From Desulfobacteraceae bacterium (GTDB taxonomy: Bacteria > Desulfobacterota > Desulfobacteria > Desulfobacterales > UBA5852): 64,000 nucleotides of DNA. Position numbers and translations under genes: made by a program. Of this stretch, positions 52,115-60,920 are shown piece by piece. Position 1 is the first letter of the stretch, and every line of letters begins with the position of its first letter. The DNA lies in assembly GCA_014237395.1 (NCBI GenBank), contig JABZFP010000032.1, forward strand, positions 124,001-188,000, in the 5' to 3' direction. A model generated the notes under the pieces. That model was not told the origin of the DNA, did no database searches, and saw nothing but the letters and a program-made list of their open reading frames with translations.

Positions 52115-52993
52115 TTAAATTATGCTCTTTAATTTATTTTTAAATTGAATAATATTTTTATCCTTCATCCAACCAGGATATTTTTTTGTCAGTTCATCTA
52201 TATATTGATCCCCTAATACGGAATAGAGACCTACAACTATTTTGCCTTCAACAAGTTTATCTATTTTTATCACGTTTGGAAAGTATTCAGGAAACAGACC
52301 AATTTCTTTTTTTTGTTTATAATTATTTTCATAACATTTTTGAAAACTATTAATATTTTTACTTATATAATCCATATAGCCTTCAATTTGTTTAACCACT
52401 TTCCCTTTTAGTTCTATGTTATTTCCAAGTTTGATCTCAAGAACCACAAAACGATATTTGCCTTTTTCAATCTTTTTCAAAGCAAGGAGATCAAGAAATC
52501 CTTTTAACCCTCCTCCACCGACCTGACGGTCAATAATTATAAAATCCTCGCAATGAAGATTATCTGTCATTAAGCTTTGTTCAAATGCAATTTCTTCACC
52601 ATTATTCACTGCTTTAATTTTTGAGCATAAAGCTTTAATGATTTTCTTATGAAAAAATTTTAGGAATTCATCACGACCGAGAGAGATAGTTATGTATTCA
52701 CCACTTTTTAAAAACCGATGTTTTGGGAATCTTTTTTTAACATCCTTATCAGCACAACCTATCGGGTCAAATTTGTTATGAATTCTTATTTTATAGCTAT
52801 CAATTTTAGCTTGAACTTCTGCAAGACTATTTCCTTTGTAATATATGTTAAATTTATTGTCTTGCCGAATTTGAAGATCAAGTTCTCCACCAGAAGTTTG
52901 AATAGTGTTAGGAAAAGGATTCGCTCCTTTGTTTATATCATTTTTAAGATTTCGAAATTGGATTTCTGAAAAGTACCTTTTAATGCTTGACAT
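52115..52993 (-). CDS. PD-(D/E)XK nuclease-like protein
   Basis: 292 residues, AAAGGAAA before ATG 52993. The nuclease core: Glu138 in EIAFEQSL, Asp168 in KGFLDLLAL, Glu186-x-Lys188 in FVVLEIKLG, and a following QIEGYMDYI helix typical of the fold. The N-terminal part has YKIRIHNKF and SGEYITISLG segments of an unknown domain. First gene of a three-gene operon with the zinc ribbon (83 bp to its chosen start) and the MBL hydrolase. AT-rich relative to neighbours, a sign of separate transfer. Confidence 0.7.
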   Translation of the reverse strand: MSSIKRYFSEIQFRNLKNDINKGANPFPNTIQTSGGELDLQIRQDNKFNIYYKGNSLAEVQAKIDSYKIRIHNKFDPIGCADKDVKKRFPKHRFLKSGEYITISLGRDEFLKFFHKKIIKALCSKIKAVNNGEEIAFEQSLMTDNLHCEDFIIIDRQVGGGGLKGFLDLLALKKIEKGKYRFVVLEIKLGNNIELKGKVVKQIEGYMDYISKNINSFQKCYENNYKQKKEIGLFPEYFPNVIKIDKLVEGKIVVGLYSVLGDQYIDELTKKYPGWMKDKNIIQFKNKLKSII

Positions 52994-53375
52994 TATTAAT
53001 TTCCTTTAAATGAAAGTATGTTTTCGAATTGATCTTAAACTTTCAACGTATGAACAGTATTTTCGAGTTTAATTCCCGCCATCAAGTTTGGATGCCCTTC
53101 GAATTGGCTCCAGGGGTATAGAAATCTTAAGGGCAACGATCTCCCTGCTTAACTGGTTCGTGTTGATGATTAATTAAGGAAATATGACTCACCTTGTTTC
53201 TGCTACAATGCGTTTTATTACCTCCCCAACAAATTACATGGCGAGGTTAAGAAACTACAATGATGGGCAAAAGCCTATCTATATATATTCGATTAACTGC
53301 TGCAGAAATTTACAACTTTTTTTAATGGTAATAAATACAGATAGATATGATGGCGGGATTTATTGAGGTTGTTGG
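52994..53375. other. Intergenic region, no supported gene
   Basis: 382 bp. A 60-codon plus-strand frame at 53184-53366 has an AAGGA a few bases upstream but no recognisable content, so it was left out. No strong hairpin seen. Confidence 0.5.
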
Positions 53376-54068
53376 TTAGCGGGACAGCAGGTTTTCGATA
53401 ACCACCGAAGCGTCGGCTTTGGAAAGATGCTGAGCAACGGTGCCGTATATCTCCAGGCACTGCTGGTCCAAATCAACCTTGGTGCGACCGTGTTCCTCGT
53501 TCAGCTTCAGGATGTAGCGGTATTGCTTGGAGGTGAGACGACCATTTCCATTGCCATTACCTCCATTACGATCTGACCGGCTAGGGCGATTGTTGCCATT
53601 GCCACCATTGTCGGCTGGCTTGCGATTTCCATTTCCGCCGGCGGCTGATGAATTTCCATGATGATGAGCACCGTTGCCATTTTGGGACTTGCCGTTGTTT
53701 CCGCTGTAAAGATGAAGCCCCACTCCTAAAAGTGTGGCACACTTCTTCAGGGCATCCGTAGCAGCGGCTTTCAGGTCATCGGCAAGAGATATCATTTCAC
53801 CGGATTCACGACTGCGGGTAATCCGGCTCGATCCGAAGTGGCTTTTAACGATTCCGCCCGCGTTGAGTTGCCCGATCACAACCACCTCGTCGGTTTCCTT
53901 CAGAATTTCATGCTTGGTTACGGTAAAAGACCACTCGCCATCGAATGCATCATTCAGACGTTGAATTACGCTGTGGGCTTCGATGTAGTCCAGCATCTTG
54001 CCGAAACTGCCTTCACGCTGCTTGATCTGCTCGGGGCCAAAGGGTTTCTCCAGTAATGCACGGTTCAT
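53376..54068 (-). CDS. Rad52-like single-strand annealing protein
   Basis: 230 residues, AAAGGAGA before ATG 54068. The Rad52/22 signature is clear at about 20-120: GSFGKMLDYIEAHSVIQRLN, DAFDGEWSFTV, then DDLKAAATDALKKCATLLGV. A low-complexity Gly/Asn-rich linker (about 125-180) leads to a C-terminal helical domain (SKQYRYILKLNEEHG onward). Such proteins anneal complementary single strands in phage and element recombination. Probably works with the RecB-like nuclease at 47977. A small remnant copy lies at 48967-49063. Confidence 0.88.
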   Translation of the reverse strand: MNRALLEKPFGPEQIKQREGSFGKMLDYIEAHSVIQRLNDAFDGEWSFTVTKHEILKETDEVVVIGQLNAGGIVKSHFGSSRITRSRESGEMISLADDLKAAATDALKKCATLLGVGLHLYSGNNGKSQNGNGAHHHGNSSAAGGNGNRKPADNGGNGNNRPSRSDRNGGNGNGNGRLTSKQYRYILKLNEEHGRTKVDLDQQCLEIYGTVAQHLSKADASVVIENLLSR

Positions 54069-54096
54069 GGTGTGTCTCCTTTCAGAAATAGAAAAA

Positions 54097-54117
54097 GCCC
54101 GGCCAAAATGACCGAGC
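54097..54117 (-). terminator. Hairpin upstream of the Rad52-like gene
   Basis: Stem GCCCGG/CCGAGC, read on the minus strand with one G-U pair and followed by TTTTTC, 29 bp before the Rad52-like start codon. No gene is seen in 54119-54177. Confidence 0.6.
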
Positions 54118-54177
54118 CTATGGATGGAAGGGTGACGGTTGTCACCGGAAATAGCTATGTGGGTTCAGATGGGGGGA

Positions 54178-54395
54178 TCACCTCCTTTCCGTGGCTTGGT
54201 AGTTGCTGCTGCGTAAGGCACACTGCTGGCTCCGGCTTTTATCTCGGCAGGCCTCGCAGACCTTATTCCCGTATAGGATGCGGGGCAGGAGCTCGAAGAT
54301 CTGTTCGATGGCCTGAGTCATGGGAATGCCGAGAGCCCACGCGATGCGACGAAGGGTGCAGGATGATTTGAGGGACAGTTGGGTGTGTGGGACAT
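54178..54395 (-). pseudogene. Frameshifted paralogue of the small gene at 60681
   Basis: AAAGGAGG is followed by ATG 54395 in a frame that stops after 25 codons. A one-base deletion within the first 10 codons, relative to the intact paralogue at 60681-60890, moves the rest (TLRRIAWALGIPMTQAIEQI, VCEACRDKSRSQQC) to another frame. That frame is open back to 54420, so translation from a different start cannot be ruled out, but the natural start gives a truncated peptide. Confidence 0.65.
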
Positions 54396-54557
54396 GGGCG
54401 GTCCTCCTTTCTTCGAACACAAAAAATGCGGCCCTTTCGTAGGGACTGAGTCGTCTATGGTTGGGAAATTTGATTGTTTGGTTAAGGGGGGTTCAGGGTT
54501 GGGACGGCAAGGTGTTACAAGCGGTAATCTCGCCATTTCGGGCATTTATGGAATTCT

Positions 54558-55046
54558 ATGTACCCATTTACATATCTTGATTTTGCACAGAATCTCGGCA
54601 GACCTATCGGAACCATCTATTCCCAAAATTTGACAAAGGTGCCAGATGGCAGGTACTCTCAATGTATCACAGGTTTAGGTACATTTGGAGATTATGAAAT
54701 GTGGATCTTTGGACAATCAGGGATAATAAAATCGAATCTCAAAGCCTATTTCAAAGCAAGAAAAAAGGGGCACGGTGTAGATCAATCTCTAACTTGGGTT
54801 GTGAAATCAAGATATCCTGATTCCCTGTCAGACCAATCAACAATTATGGAACAATATTTGGAACTGGGGGAATTTAGACACTCTTTGAACACAGAAGAAG
54901 AAAAGGTTGTTGCATTAGTCCAGACGATTGTTGAATATGAAGACCCCCCTCCACTAAGAGCTATGCCTGATTTTGAAGCTGAAGAAAAGTTGAAAAATGA
55001 GATTGCTCAAACATACCGAAAAATGAAGAAAAACAGCTTTAAGTAA
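54558..55046 (+). CDS. Hypothetical protein
   Basis: 162 residues. Begins MYPFTYLDFAQNLGRPIGTI and has an aromatic-rich middle (FGDYEMWIFGQSGIIKSNL), then an acidic C-terminus (EDPPPLRAMPDFEAEEKLKN). Soluble, no recognised domain. First of four plus-strand cargo genes ending at 57051; 22 bp before the MORN gene. Confidence 0.5.
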   Translation: MYPFTYLDFAQNLGRPIGTIYSQNLTKVPDGRYSQCITGLGTFGDYEMWIFGQSGIIKSNLKAYFKARKKGHGVDQSLTWVVKSRYPDSLSDQSTIMEQYLELGEFRHSLNTEEEKVVALVQTIVEYEDPPPLRAMPDFEAEEKLKNEIAQTYRKMKKNSFK

Positions 55047-55068
55047 ATATTTAATATGGGAAATAGAT

Positions 55069-55986
55069 ATGTATCTATTAAGGGAAAAAATACTTTTTAT
55101 TGAAATCCGACTGTTACGTTCTTTAGCTGTAAAAACAGTACTAATTCTATTCTTATTTCCATTTAATGTTTTTGGATTTTATATGAACGGTGACTGCATT
55201 GAAGGTGATTGTGTTAACGGTAAAGGCACACTGATCTTTTCAAACGGTTCCAAATATATTGGTGATTTTAAAAATGAGGTTCCTCACGGAAAAGGAACTC
55301 TTACTCATCCTGATGGCTATACTTATGGTGGTGCGATAATTGATGGAAAAGCTCATGGAAAAGGGATTTCAACACGTTTAAATGGTGAGCATTATTCTGG
55401 CCATTTCAAATATGACCTGTATCATGGTCAAGGAACTTTGACTTATTCAAATGGTTCCAAATACATAGGTCAATTTAATAAAAACAAGCGTCATGGTAAG
55501 GGAGAAATGACATTACCTGATGGAACCAAAATTATTGGTCGATGGGAAAATGGCGAGAATATTGGTCAAGGGATTATTGAATTACCTGATGGGAGAAAAT
55601 ACAATGGACAGTTGGAAAATGATTTGCCTGATGGACAAGGAACAATGACCTGTCCCGATGGGAAAAAATACATAGGGGCATGGCAGAATGGTCTAATAAC
55701 AGGGTATGGAACCTATCATTATCCCAGTGGAGATAAATATATAGGTGAATTTAAGAACGAAGTGTATGATGGACAAGGAACCTATATCTTATCTGATGGA
55801 AGAGAATTGAGGGGCCTGTTCAAAAATAATTTCCTTGACGGCCAAGGAACTTTAGTAATCCCCAATGTTGGCACGTACATAGGTCAATTTAAAAAAAATA
55901 TCCCAAATGGGGAGGGTGTCTTCATCTCTACAAATGGTGAGAAATTAGTTGGAAAATTTAAAAATGGAGAGTACATCGGAAAATGA
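55069..55986 (+). CDS. MORN repeat protein (11 repeats)
   Basis: 305 residues. A hydrophobic segment (about 20-40) is a signal or anchor; then eleven 23-residue MORN repeats run to the C-terminus, each like KGTLTYSNGSKYIGQF with conserved Tyr/Gly spacing. MORN repeats make an elongated beta-hairpin rod that binds proteins or lipids. Bacterial copies are often envelope-associated and of unknown role. It could form an outer scaffold with the secreted protein encoded next (56144), but only position supports that. Confidence 0.85.
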   Translation: MYLLREKILFIEIRLLRSLAVKTVLILFLFPFNVFGFYMNGDCIEGDCVNGKGTLIFSNGSKYIGDFKNEVPHGKGTLTHPDGYTYGGAIIDGKAHGKGISTRLNGEHYSGHFKYDLYHGQGTLTYSNGSKYIGQFNKNKRHGKGEMTLPDGTKIIGRWENGENIGQGIIELPDGRKYNGQLENDLPDGQGTMTCPDGKKYIGAWQNGLITGYGTYHYPSGDKYIGEFKNEVYDGQGTYILSDGRELRGLFKNNFLDGQGTLVIPNVGTYIGQFKKNIPNGEGVFISTNGEKLVGKFKNGEYIGK

Positions 55987-56143
55987 TCCATGATGATAAT
56001 TGATTTTTGGAATTATTTCCAACTCATCATAGGGGCATGAGACAATTTTAATAAGCGTTTTGGATGGGTAAAGGATGGTTTACGTCCTAATAATTTAAGG
56101 GGTTTAGTTATTTAAGGGCTCAGATGTAGAGAGTGTTGAGGCT

Positions 56144-56782
56144 ATGAAAAGATTTAATCGCATTGTTTATATAGCTTTGGTGGGTTGTTTGTTAATGGTT
56201 CAAAACACCTTTGCCGATAGATATCGCCATTCTCCGACCGGTATGACTTTTCCCGACCATATGGCAAAACTTGAAAAAGAGCAGATTACCAACTACGAGG
56301 AGAAACACCCTGGTTTCGGCGTTAGCATAGGTTATAACGGGCCAGGAATCACTGTAACGGTCTTTGTCTATACCATGGGTATGGATACCATTCCTACCGA
56401 CTTGAATTCTTCTGTAATCAAAAACCACTTCAAGCAGGTAAAGAATGACATCGTAAAAGCTGAGAAAATGGGCAGTTACTCAGAGGTGGAAATGATATCT
56501 GAAGGCGTAGTCACATGGGGCGATACAGGAGCCAATGTGAATTCACTCCTTGCGTCTTTTAGTTATAAGCAAAAAAACCGAAAACGTTTATCTTATTTGT
56601 ATTTAATGGGTTTCCGGGATCACTTTCTCAAGATTCGCTTTACCTATAATGTGGAAATGCAAAAGGAGGCAGAGAAGGTTCAGGAGGACTTCCTAAGGGA
56701 AATCAGTAGCATGCTCCAAAACATTACCAAGGACTCACGCAACCAAGGAATGCAGATGCGTAGTAACCCATCCAAATCTTAG
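56144..56782 (+). CDS. Secreted hypothetical protein
   Basis: 212 residues with a signal peptide (about 1-24, MVQNTFA). The mature part starts YRHSPTGMTFPDHMAKLEKE and has a beta-rich core (GVSIGYNGPGITVTVFVYTM), then a helical end. The SPTGMTFP start resembles exported proteins with a PsbP-like fold, but similarity is weak. Follows the MORN gene by 157 bp. Confidence 0.6.
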   Translation: MKRFNRIVYIALVGCLLMVQNTFADRYRHSPTGMTFPDHMAKLEKEQITNYEEKHPGFGVSIGYNGPGITVTVFVYTMGMDTIPTDLNSSVIKNHFKQVKNDIVKAEKMGSYSEVEMISEGVVTWGDTGANVNSLLASFSYKQKNRKRLSYLYLMGFRDHFLKIRFTYNVEMQKEAEKVQEDFLREISSMLQNITKDSRNQGMQMRSNPSKS

Positions 56783-56847
56783 AAGAATTATTTAGCGGCA
56801 TAACATAAGGGCTAAGAAACAGTTTTGAGACAGCAAGGGGGAAAGAA

Positions 56848-57051
56848 TTGATAAATATTGGAATCTTTAAATCTAAAGCAGGAAAAAGCTATGACTGCCA
56901 TTTCTTACCTGATGAAAGGAAAGCTCAGGCAGTCGGTCCTTTACCTAAACGCGAAGGATCACGGCCAGTTGTTTTTGAAATACAAGCTGAGTCTGAACAA
57001 GAAGCTCGTGAAAAAATTTCTTCTGCAATTGAATCAGGTGAGCTGAAATAA
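56848..57051 (+). CDS. Small hypothetical protein
   Basis: 67 residues from TTG 56848, preceded by GGGGGAAAG. A beta-hairpin then helix pattern: SYDCHFLPDERKAQ, VVFEIQAESEQEAREKISSA. Rather than the overlapping frame at 56858, this one has better composition and a ribosome site. Function unknown. Confidence 0.5.
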   Translation: MINIGIFKSKAGKSYDCHFLPDERKAQAVGPLPKREGSRPVVFEIQAESEQEAREKISSAIESGELK

Positions 57052-57465
57052 TCTTCATATAGCGTTAACTCTGACTGGCAGTTTCACAGCGTCCCATTGC
57101 CATCTGTTTATGCGAACCGTTACAGATACCTCAAACAAATCGCTAGTTTGACCCATCGACAGATAGCCTCATTCCTTGAATCCGAAATTGAGTTCAGTGC
57201 CGGTACAGGCTACAATACCGTATTCCATTCCACGGATGTCCAAGTACGGTCTGGCTATCGTCGCATCATCCAATCCGGTATTATTCCTTCAATTCAATTT
57301 TGCATTTCCCACTATTTTTTCCTAAAATCCGCGATAACCCATCAACACCATTGCCTATATTGTTTATTTTCAGTGTGCATTTACCCTTTAAGTAATCGCC
57401 GGTATGCGACAGGTGGCAACGATAACGGTGAGCAAGTGAGTAGACTACTGGATGAACGGTGTCGC
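57052..57465. other. Intergenic region, no supported gene
   Basis: 414 bp between the small plus-strand gene and the primase 3' end. A 130-codon plus-strand frame overlaps the primase end but has no ribosome site or protein-like pattern and was rejected. Confidence 0.5.
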
Positions 57466-59277
57466 TTACTTGGGAAAGTAGCGAACTGATAAACGCTGTG
57501 GCCGTGTGGAAGTGTCTATCTTGAGATAGCCATGCTCATGAAGAGATCGCTTGTAGGTCGTGATGGTCCTTCTGGTCGTACCCAACCACTCAGCCAGCAC
57601 AGCATCCGTCTGCCGCACCCTCCGCTTTTTGGCCTGCTGCTCGATGACCAGCCGTAGCCAGAGGATCAGTGCCGGCCCCAGGTCTGAGTATGCTTCCGTC
57701 TGCATGAACTTCACGGGGATGGTGAAAAACGATTCTGACTGTGGTGCTGTGGGGCGGCTCTCCAGAAGTTTGGTGATTTCGTTAATCGTTTGATCCAGGA
57801 TGGCCTTGTTGCCATGGTCGTAGGAAAGCATCGGTAGAAAATCAGCCACGTCGTAGTAATATTCGTTTGCATCAGCTTCATCAGGTCGCAAGGCGGCGGA
57901 TTCTGCTTCCGCCGGGCTGAAAGTGATATCCCGTTTATCCACTGGCCCGCAGGAAATAAACGACATGTGGATGGGCTTTTCCGATGCTGGTTGATGCTTC
58001 TTTGCTGAAGCCATGAGATGTTTCAGTGAAAATCCGCTGATGGAGCCGATCACGCCTTTCAGTTTTTCCGCTGGATCTTGTCCCGGCTGCATACCGCCGA
58101 GATAATAGACCGTGCCTCCGACCTCCGCTGCGATCGTTTCTATTCCTTTCCGGCCGGCCTGGTCCCAATCATAAGCAACGATAAAGTGTTCCACCCCCAG
58201 CGACTTGAAAATGCCCATCGCTTCAGCGGACAGATAGGAACCCAAAGTGGACACCACCACCGGTCGGCCCTGGTCTTGCAACAGACCGTAAAAGAAGAAA
58301 TAGTCGAAGATACCCTCCACGAGGATCACCGTCCGATAGTGCTTGATGAAACGATAGGCCTTGTCGATGCCGTATAGCCAGCTCTTCGTGGTGATCGCAC
58401 CTTCACCGGCCTGTTGCTTGAGCCAGCGAATGCCGCGATTGTCGGGCCGTCTGCCGATGATGCCAATGACCTCTCCGGCGATATTCCGAATGGGGAAAAC
58501 AATCCGGCCAGCGAAATAGTCGCCATAGTTCCGTGCAAAAGGGTTATGTGTGGTGAAATCGATCTGCTGGCGATAATATCCATACCCTCGGGCATTCTCA
58601 TCATTCAGCAGCCGAACCAGACAAGCATCCTGAAAAATACGAAAAGTCCTGTGTTCAGAATTGAAGCGGTCAAGAAAGCCATTTATGAGTGCTCTCCCGC
58701 GATATATTTCGTCAGCATATGCTGGGCTATAGCCTATCTGAAATCTCTCGATTATGGGGCTTTCAAGCCCCCTGCGAGCGAGATATGTTAGAACTTTGGA
58801 ATACTTCTCAGGATCTGAAAGAAGTAATTCATTGTAGAATCCGGCAGCCTCGGCCAAGGTGGCTTTTATCTGGTTATCCGGCTCGGCGGGCTTCAGAAAT
58901 GCAACGCTATCATCGGGCTCTGGTTCTGTGTCAGGGGCGGGAAATTTTTGAGATCGCCCGCTATGAAATTCAACATCCTTGATGCCCAGATATTCCGCCC
59001 AGATCCGTTGAGCCTCTCGGAAGGAGCACTTTTCCCGTAAAATGATCACATCGTAAATGTCCCAATCCCCCTTGCACTCGCCAAAACAATGAAACCGAAC
59101 CACATCGTTACCGTCTACGTAAAGTCGAAAACTGTCCTTGGTGTCCGCGTGGAAGGGGCAGAAGGCACTGTATCGATACTTGCCGGTGGGCTTGAATCGA
59201 ACCCCCAGATGAGCTTCGGCGTAGTTGAGGATCGATTCCAGATACGCCACGGTTTTGATGCTGTTTTGATTGAGCAT
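57466..59277 (-). CDS. Phage/plasmid-type DNA primase (CHC2-TOPRIM)
   Basis: 603 residues. The N-terminal CHC2 zinc finger has Cys40, His43, Cys64 and Cys68 (FCPFH, FHCFGEC). A DnaG-like core follows, with TOPRIM catalytic Glu321 in VILVEGIFDYF and the acidic pair in VAYDWDQAG (about 365). The C-terminal 90 residues carry a winged helix (WLGTTRRTITTYKRSLHEHG) that may contact DNA or a helicase. It makes RNA primers for replication of the element. No helicase gene is visible, so host replication proteins may be recruited. Confidence 0.92.
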   Translation of the reverse strand: MLNQNSIKTVAYLESILNYAEAHLGVRFKPTGKYRYSAFCPFHADTKDSFRLYVDGNDVVRFHCFGECKGDWDIYDVIILREKCSFREAQRIWAEYLGIKDVEFHSGRSQKFPAPDTEPEPDDSVAFLKPAEPDNQIKATLAEAAGFYNELLLSDPEKYSKVLTYLARRGLESPIIERFQIGYSPAYADEIYRGRALINGFLDRFNSEHRTFRIFQDACLVRLLNDENARGYGYYRQQIDFTTHNPFARNYGDYFAGRIVFPIRNIAGEVIGIIGRRPDNRGIRWLKQQAGEGAITTKSWLYGIDKAYRFIKHYRTVILVEGIFDYFFFYGLLQDQGRPVVVSTLGSYLSAEAMGIFKSLGVEHFIVAYDWDQAGRKGIETIAAEVGGTVYYLGGMQPGQDPAEKLKGVIGSISGFSLKHLMASAKKHQPASEKPIHMSFISCGPVDKRDITFSPAEAESAALRPDEADANEYYYDVADFLPMLSYDHGNKAILDQTINEITKLLESRPTAPQSESFFTIPVKFMQTEAYSDLGPALILWLRLVIEQQAKKRRVRQTDAVLAEWLGTTRRTITTYKRSLHEHGYLKIDTSTRPQRLSVRYFPK

Positions 59278-59285
59278 GGTGGATT

Positions 59286-60014
59286 TTATAGCGTCAGGTA
59301 AATCTTATCAATGATGTTTCCAATCGGTTTTGGACTATCGCTTGGGACCTCTCTAAAGAATTCTGAGGGATTATCGTAATTGCGGAAATCTTGTAATGTT
59401 CCGCCTGTGTTATCCAAGTGAATCATAATGTCTTTCCTGATTCGCTTCATGAGTTCGAGATAGGTAGAGGGCCTATTAAAATCCCGCCTCATCAGGCCGA
59501 CACTCGCGTAATCGTATGCTGTAAATGAATCAAAGCATAGTAATGAGAGCCATTTTGCACGGTAGATGGTGTTTGAATTGGGCCGGAATTGAGCCATTTC
59601 CCTATGCAACTGTTCGCACCAATTTGAACATAGCAGGTGTTTTTTGCTTCGAACGTTTGAGATAGCCGACCAATTGTTTCGAATTTCATCCGTCGCCGGA
59701 ACCGAGTTTTTCCCTCTGCCATCTTTGACGCCTTGATAGAGGGCAGCATGTGCTTTTGAATCAACGTAGCATTTCAAAAAATAGTCATAGTAGTCATCAA
59801 ACGTGATACCAGGCTTTCTCACTAAATGGGTGCTGCAGCCATACTTTTTGCATTCACAATCATTATCACACGGACAGTCAATCACATCGTATAGTTCTGA
59901 TATGGCCTTATGGATTTTTACCGGATAAGCATTTCTGTTCTTGCTGGCCCAGTAGTTGGAGCGTCGCAGGAATTCTGTCAGTGATTCATCCGCAAAGTGA
60001 CTGATTAATGACAT
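59286..60014 (-). CDS. Hypothetical cysteine-rich protein next to primase
   Basis: 242 residues from ATG 60014 (GAGG 6 nt upstream); 60026 is an alternative. A short Cys cluster (CPCDNDCECKKYGC) at about 47-60 could bind zinc; the rest is helical with many aromatic residues and ends PKPIGNIIDKIYLTL. It is directly upstream of the primase (8 bp), so probably co-expressed and replication-linked. Not recognised. Confidence 0.65.
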   Translation of the reverse strand: MSLISHFADESLTEFLRRSNYWASKNRNAYPVKIHKAISELYDVIDCPCDNDCECKKYGCSTHLVRKPGITFDDYYDYFLKCYVDSKAHAALYQGVKDGRGKNSVPATDEIRNNWSAISNVRSKKHLLCSNWCEQLHREMAQFRPNSNTIYRAKWLSLLCFDSFTAYDYASVGLMRRDFNRPSTYLELMKRIRKDIMIHLDNTGGTLQDFRNYDNPSEFFREVPSDSPKPIGNIIDKIYLTL

Positions 60015-60088
60015 GTGATGCCTCATAGCCTATATGGGTTGTCGTTGCTGATGGGGTACGGACCACTTTATCCTAATTATCGAACTAT

Positions 60089-60265
60089 TCAAGCAATGGA
60101 AAGGGCGACATAATTGGCCGGCGGGGAAAATGACCCATCCTCATCCTCCCCTGGTGCCGGCTCGTAAAAGGGATCATACGGCTCCGGTTCCTCTGGGATT
60201 TCATCCTCACGGTCAGAACCAATCAGATAGCCCAAAAGAAAATCCTCAGAATCGAAATCACACAT
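60089..60265 (-). CDS. Small acidic protein
   Basis: 58 residues: MCDFDSEDFLLGYLIGSDRE, then a long acidic/proline stretch (EDEIPEEPEPYDP, GEDEDG). AGGAGG precedes the ATG, which overlaps the context of the previous stop (TGACAATG). Strongly negative charge. It follows the 44-aa gene by 2 bp; both are too short for most gene finders. Confidence 0.55.
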   Translation of the reverse strand: MCDFDSEDFLLGYLIGSDREDEIPEEPEPYDPFYEPAPGEDEDGSFSPPANYVALSIA

Positions 60266-60267
60266 TG

Positions 60268-60402
60268 TCAGTCCTCCTCATCCAGGTTTATTTCGTCAAA
60301 ATCACACCACCAGCTGTAGTCACAGTATTCAGACCAAGCTTCACTATGGCCCAATACAGGCTCCCAGATAAACAGGAATTCGTCCTCTGATAGTCTCTCC
60401 AT
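60268..60402 (-). CDS. Small acidic protein
   Basis: 44 residues: MERLSEDEFLFIWEPVLGHS, then an aromatic/acidic end (WWCDFDEINLDEED). AAAGGAGG lies 7-8 nt before ATG 60402. Paired with the next acidic gene. Small acidic proteins of elements sometimes mimic DNA to block host nucleases; that is only a hypothesis here. Confidence 0.55.
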   Translation of the reverse strand: MERLSEDEFLFIWEPVLGHSEAWSEYCDYSWWCDFDEINLDEED

Positions 60403-60466
60403 TGCGGTATCCTCCTTTCAGAATCATATAGGTTTTTTCGGGCCATAGGGAATGCGTCTTTAGCAT

Positions 60467-60676
60467 TCAGTAATTCCAACAATTAGTGTTCAGGGCATAC
60501 AGAGCCTCCTCGCGGCTGGAATAATAATCGCTCTCACGGCTGTAAGGGCCACACTGAGGACAATAGAATCCAATGTAATAGCCGGCGTCGTTTGACATCA
60601 CCCTGAGATAGAGGGCGGTACCGCAGATCATGCAGATCCGCCGCATAACATAGTTGCCGTTATCTGGCTGTGGCAT
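60467..60676 (-). CDS. Small zinc-ribbon protein
   Basis: 69 residues from ATG 60676, with AGGAGGTGAT just upstream. Two Cys-x2-Cys knuckles (ICMICGTA, FYCPQCGPY) make a zinc ribbon. Starts 4 bp after the stop of the neighbouring small zinc-binding gene, so they are co-translated. Confidence 0.65.
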   Translation of the reverse strand: MPQPDNGNYVMRRICMICGTALYLRVMSNDAGYYIGFYCPQCGPYSRESDYYSSREEALYALNTNCWNY

Positions 60677-60680
60677 GGCA

Positions 60681-60890
60681 TCACCTCCTTTCATTGATTC
60701 CGGTGGAAAAGGGACATTCACGGCATTTCGTTTTGTCCCGGCAGGCAGAACAAACCATCTGACGGTCCACTATCCGGGGCAGATGCTCAAAGACCCTCTC
60801 GATGGCTTGAGTCATAGGAACATTTAGGGCCCATGCGATTCTTCGAAGCGTGCGGGAAGATTCCAGGCTGAGTTCCGGGGTGTAGGCCAT
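60681..60890 (-). CDS. Small zinc-binding protein (intact paralogue)
   Basis: 69 residues from ATG 60890 (GGAGGTGAT upstream). A helical N-terminal region (SLESSRTLRRIAWALNVPMT, QAIERVFEHLP) is followed by CSACRDKTKCRECPF, which supplies four cysteines. The helical part looks like a RHH/HTH-type dimerisation or DNA-binding unit. A frameshifted paralogue lies at 54178-54395. Operon with the zinc-ribbon gene. Confidence 0.65.
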   Translation of the reverse strand: MAYTPELSLESSRTLRRIAWALNVPMTQAIERVFEHLPRIVDRQMVCSACRDKTKCRECPFSTGINERR

Positions 60891-60920
60891 GGGCGGATCA
60901 CCTCCTTTCAGACGCAAAAA

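Noticed and set aside
53184..53366. 60-codon plus-strand frame with AAGGA upstream
   Set aside because: The spacing to ATG is very short and the composition is not protein-like.
53520..53700. Short GCC/ATT-rich repeats, considered as a tandem or CRISPR-like array
   Set aside because: They encode the Gly/Asn-rich linker of the Rad52-like protein; no regular repeat-spacer structure. No CRISPR array was seen anywhere in the window.
57097..57489. 130-codon plus-strand frame at the 3' end of the primase
   Set aside because: No ribosome site, overlaps the primase end antisense, and shows no conserved pattern.
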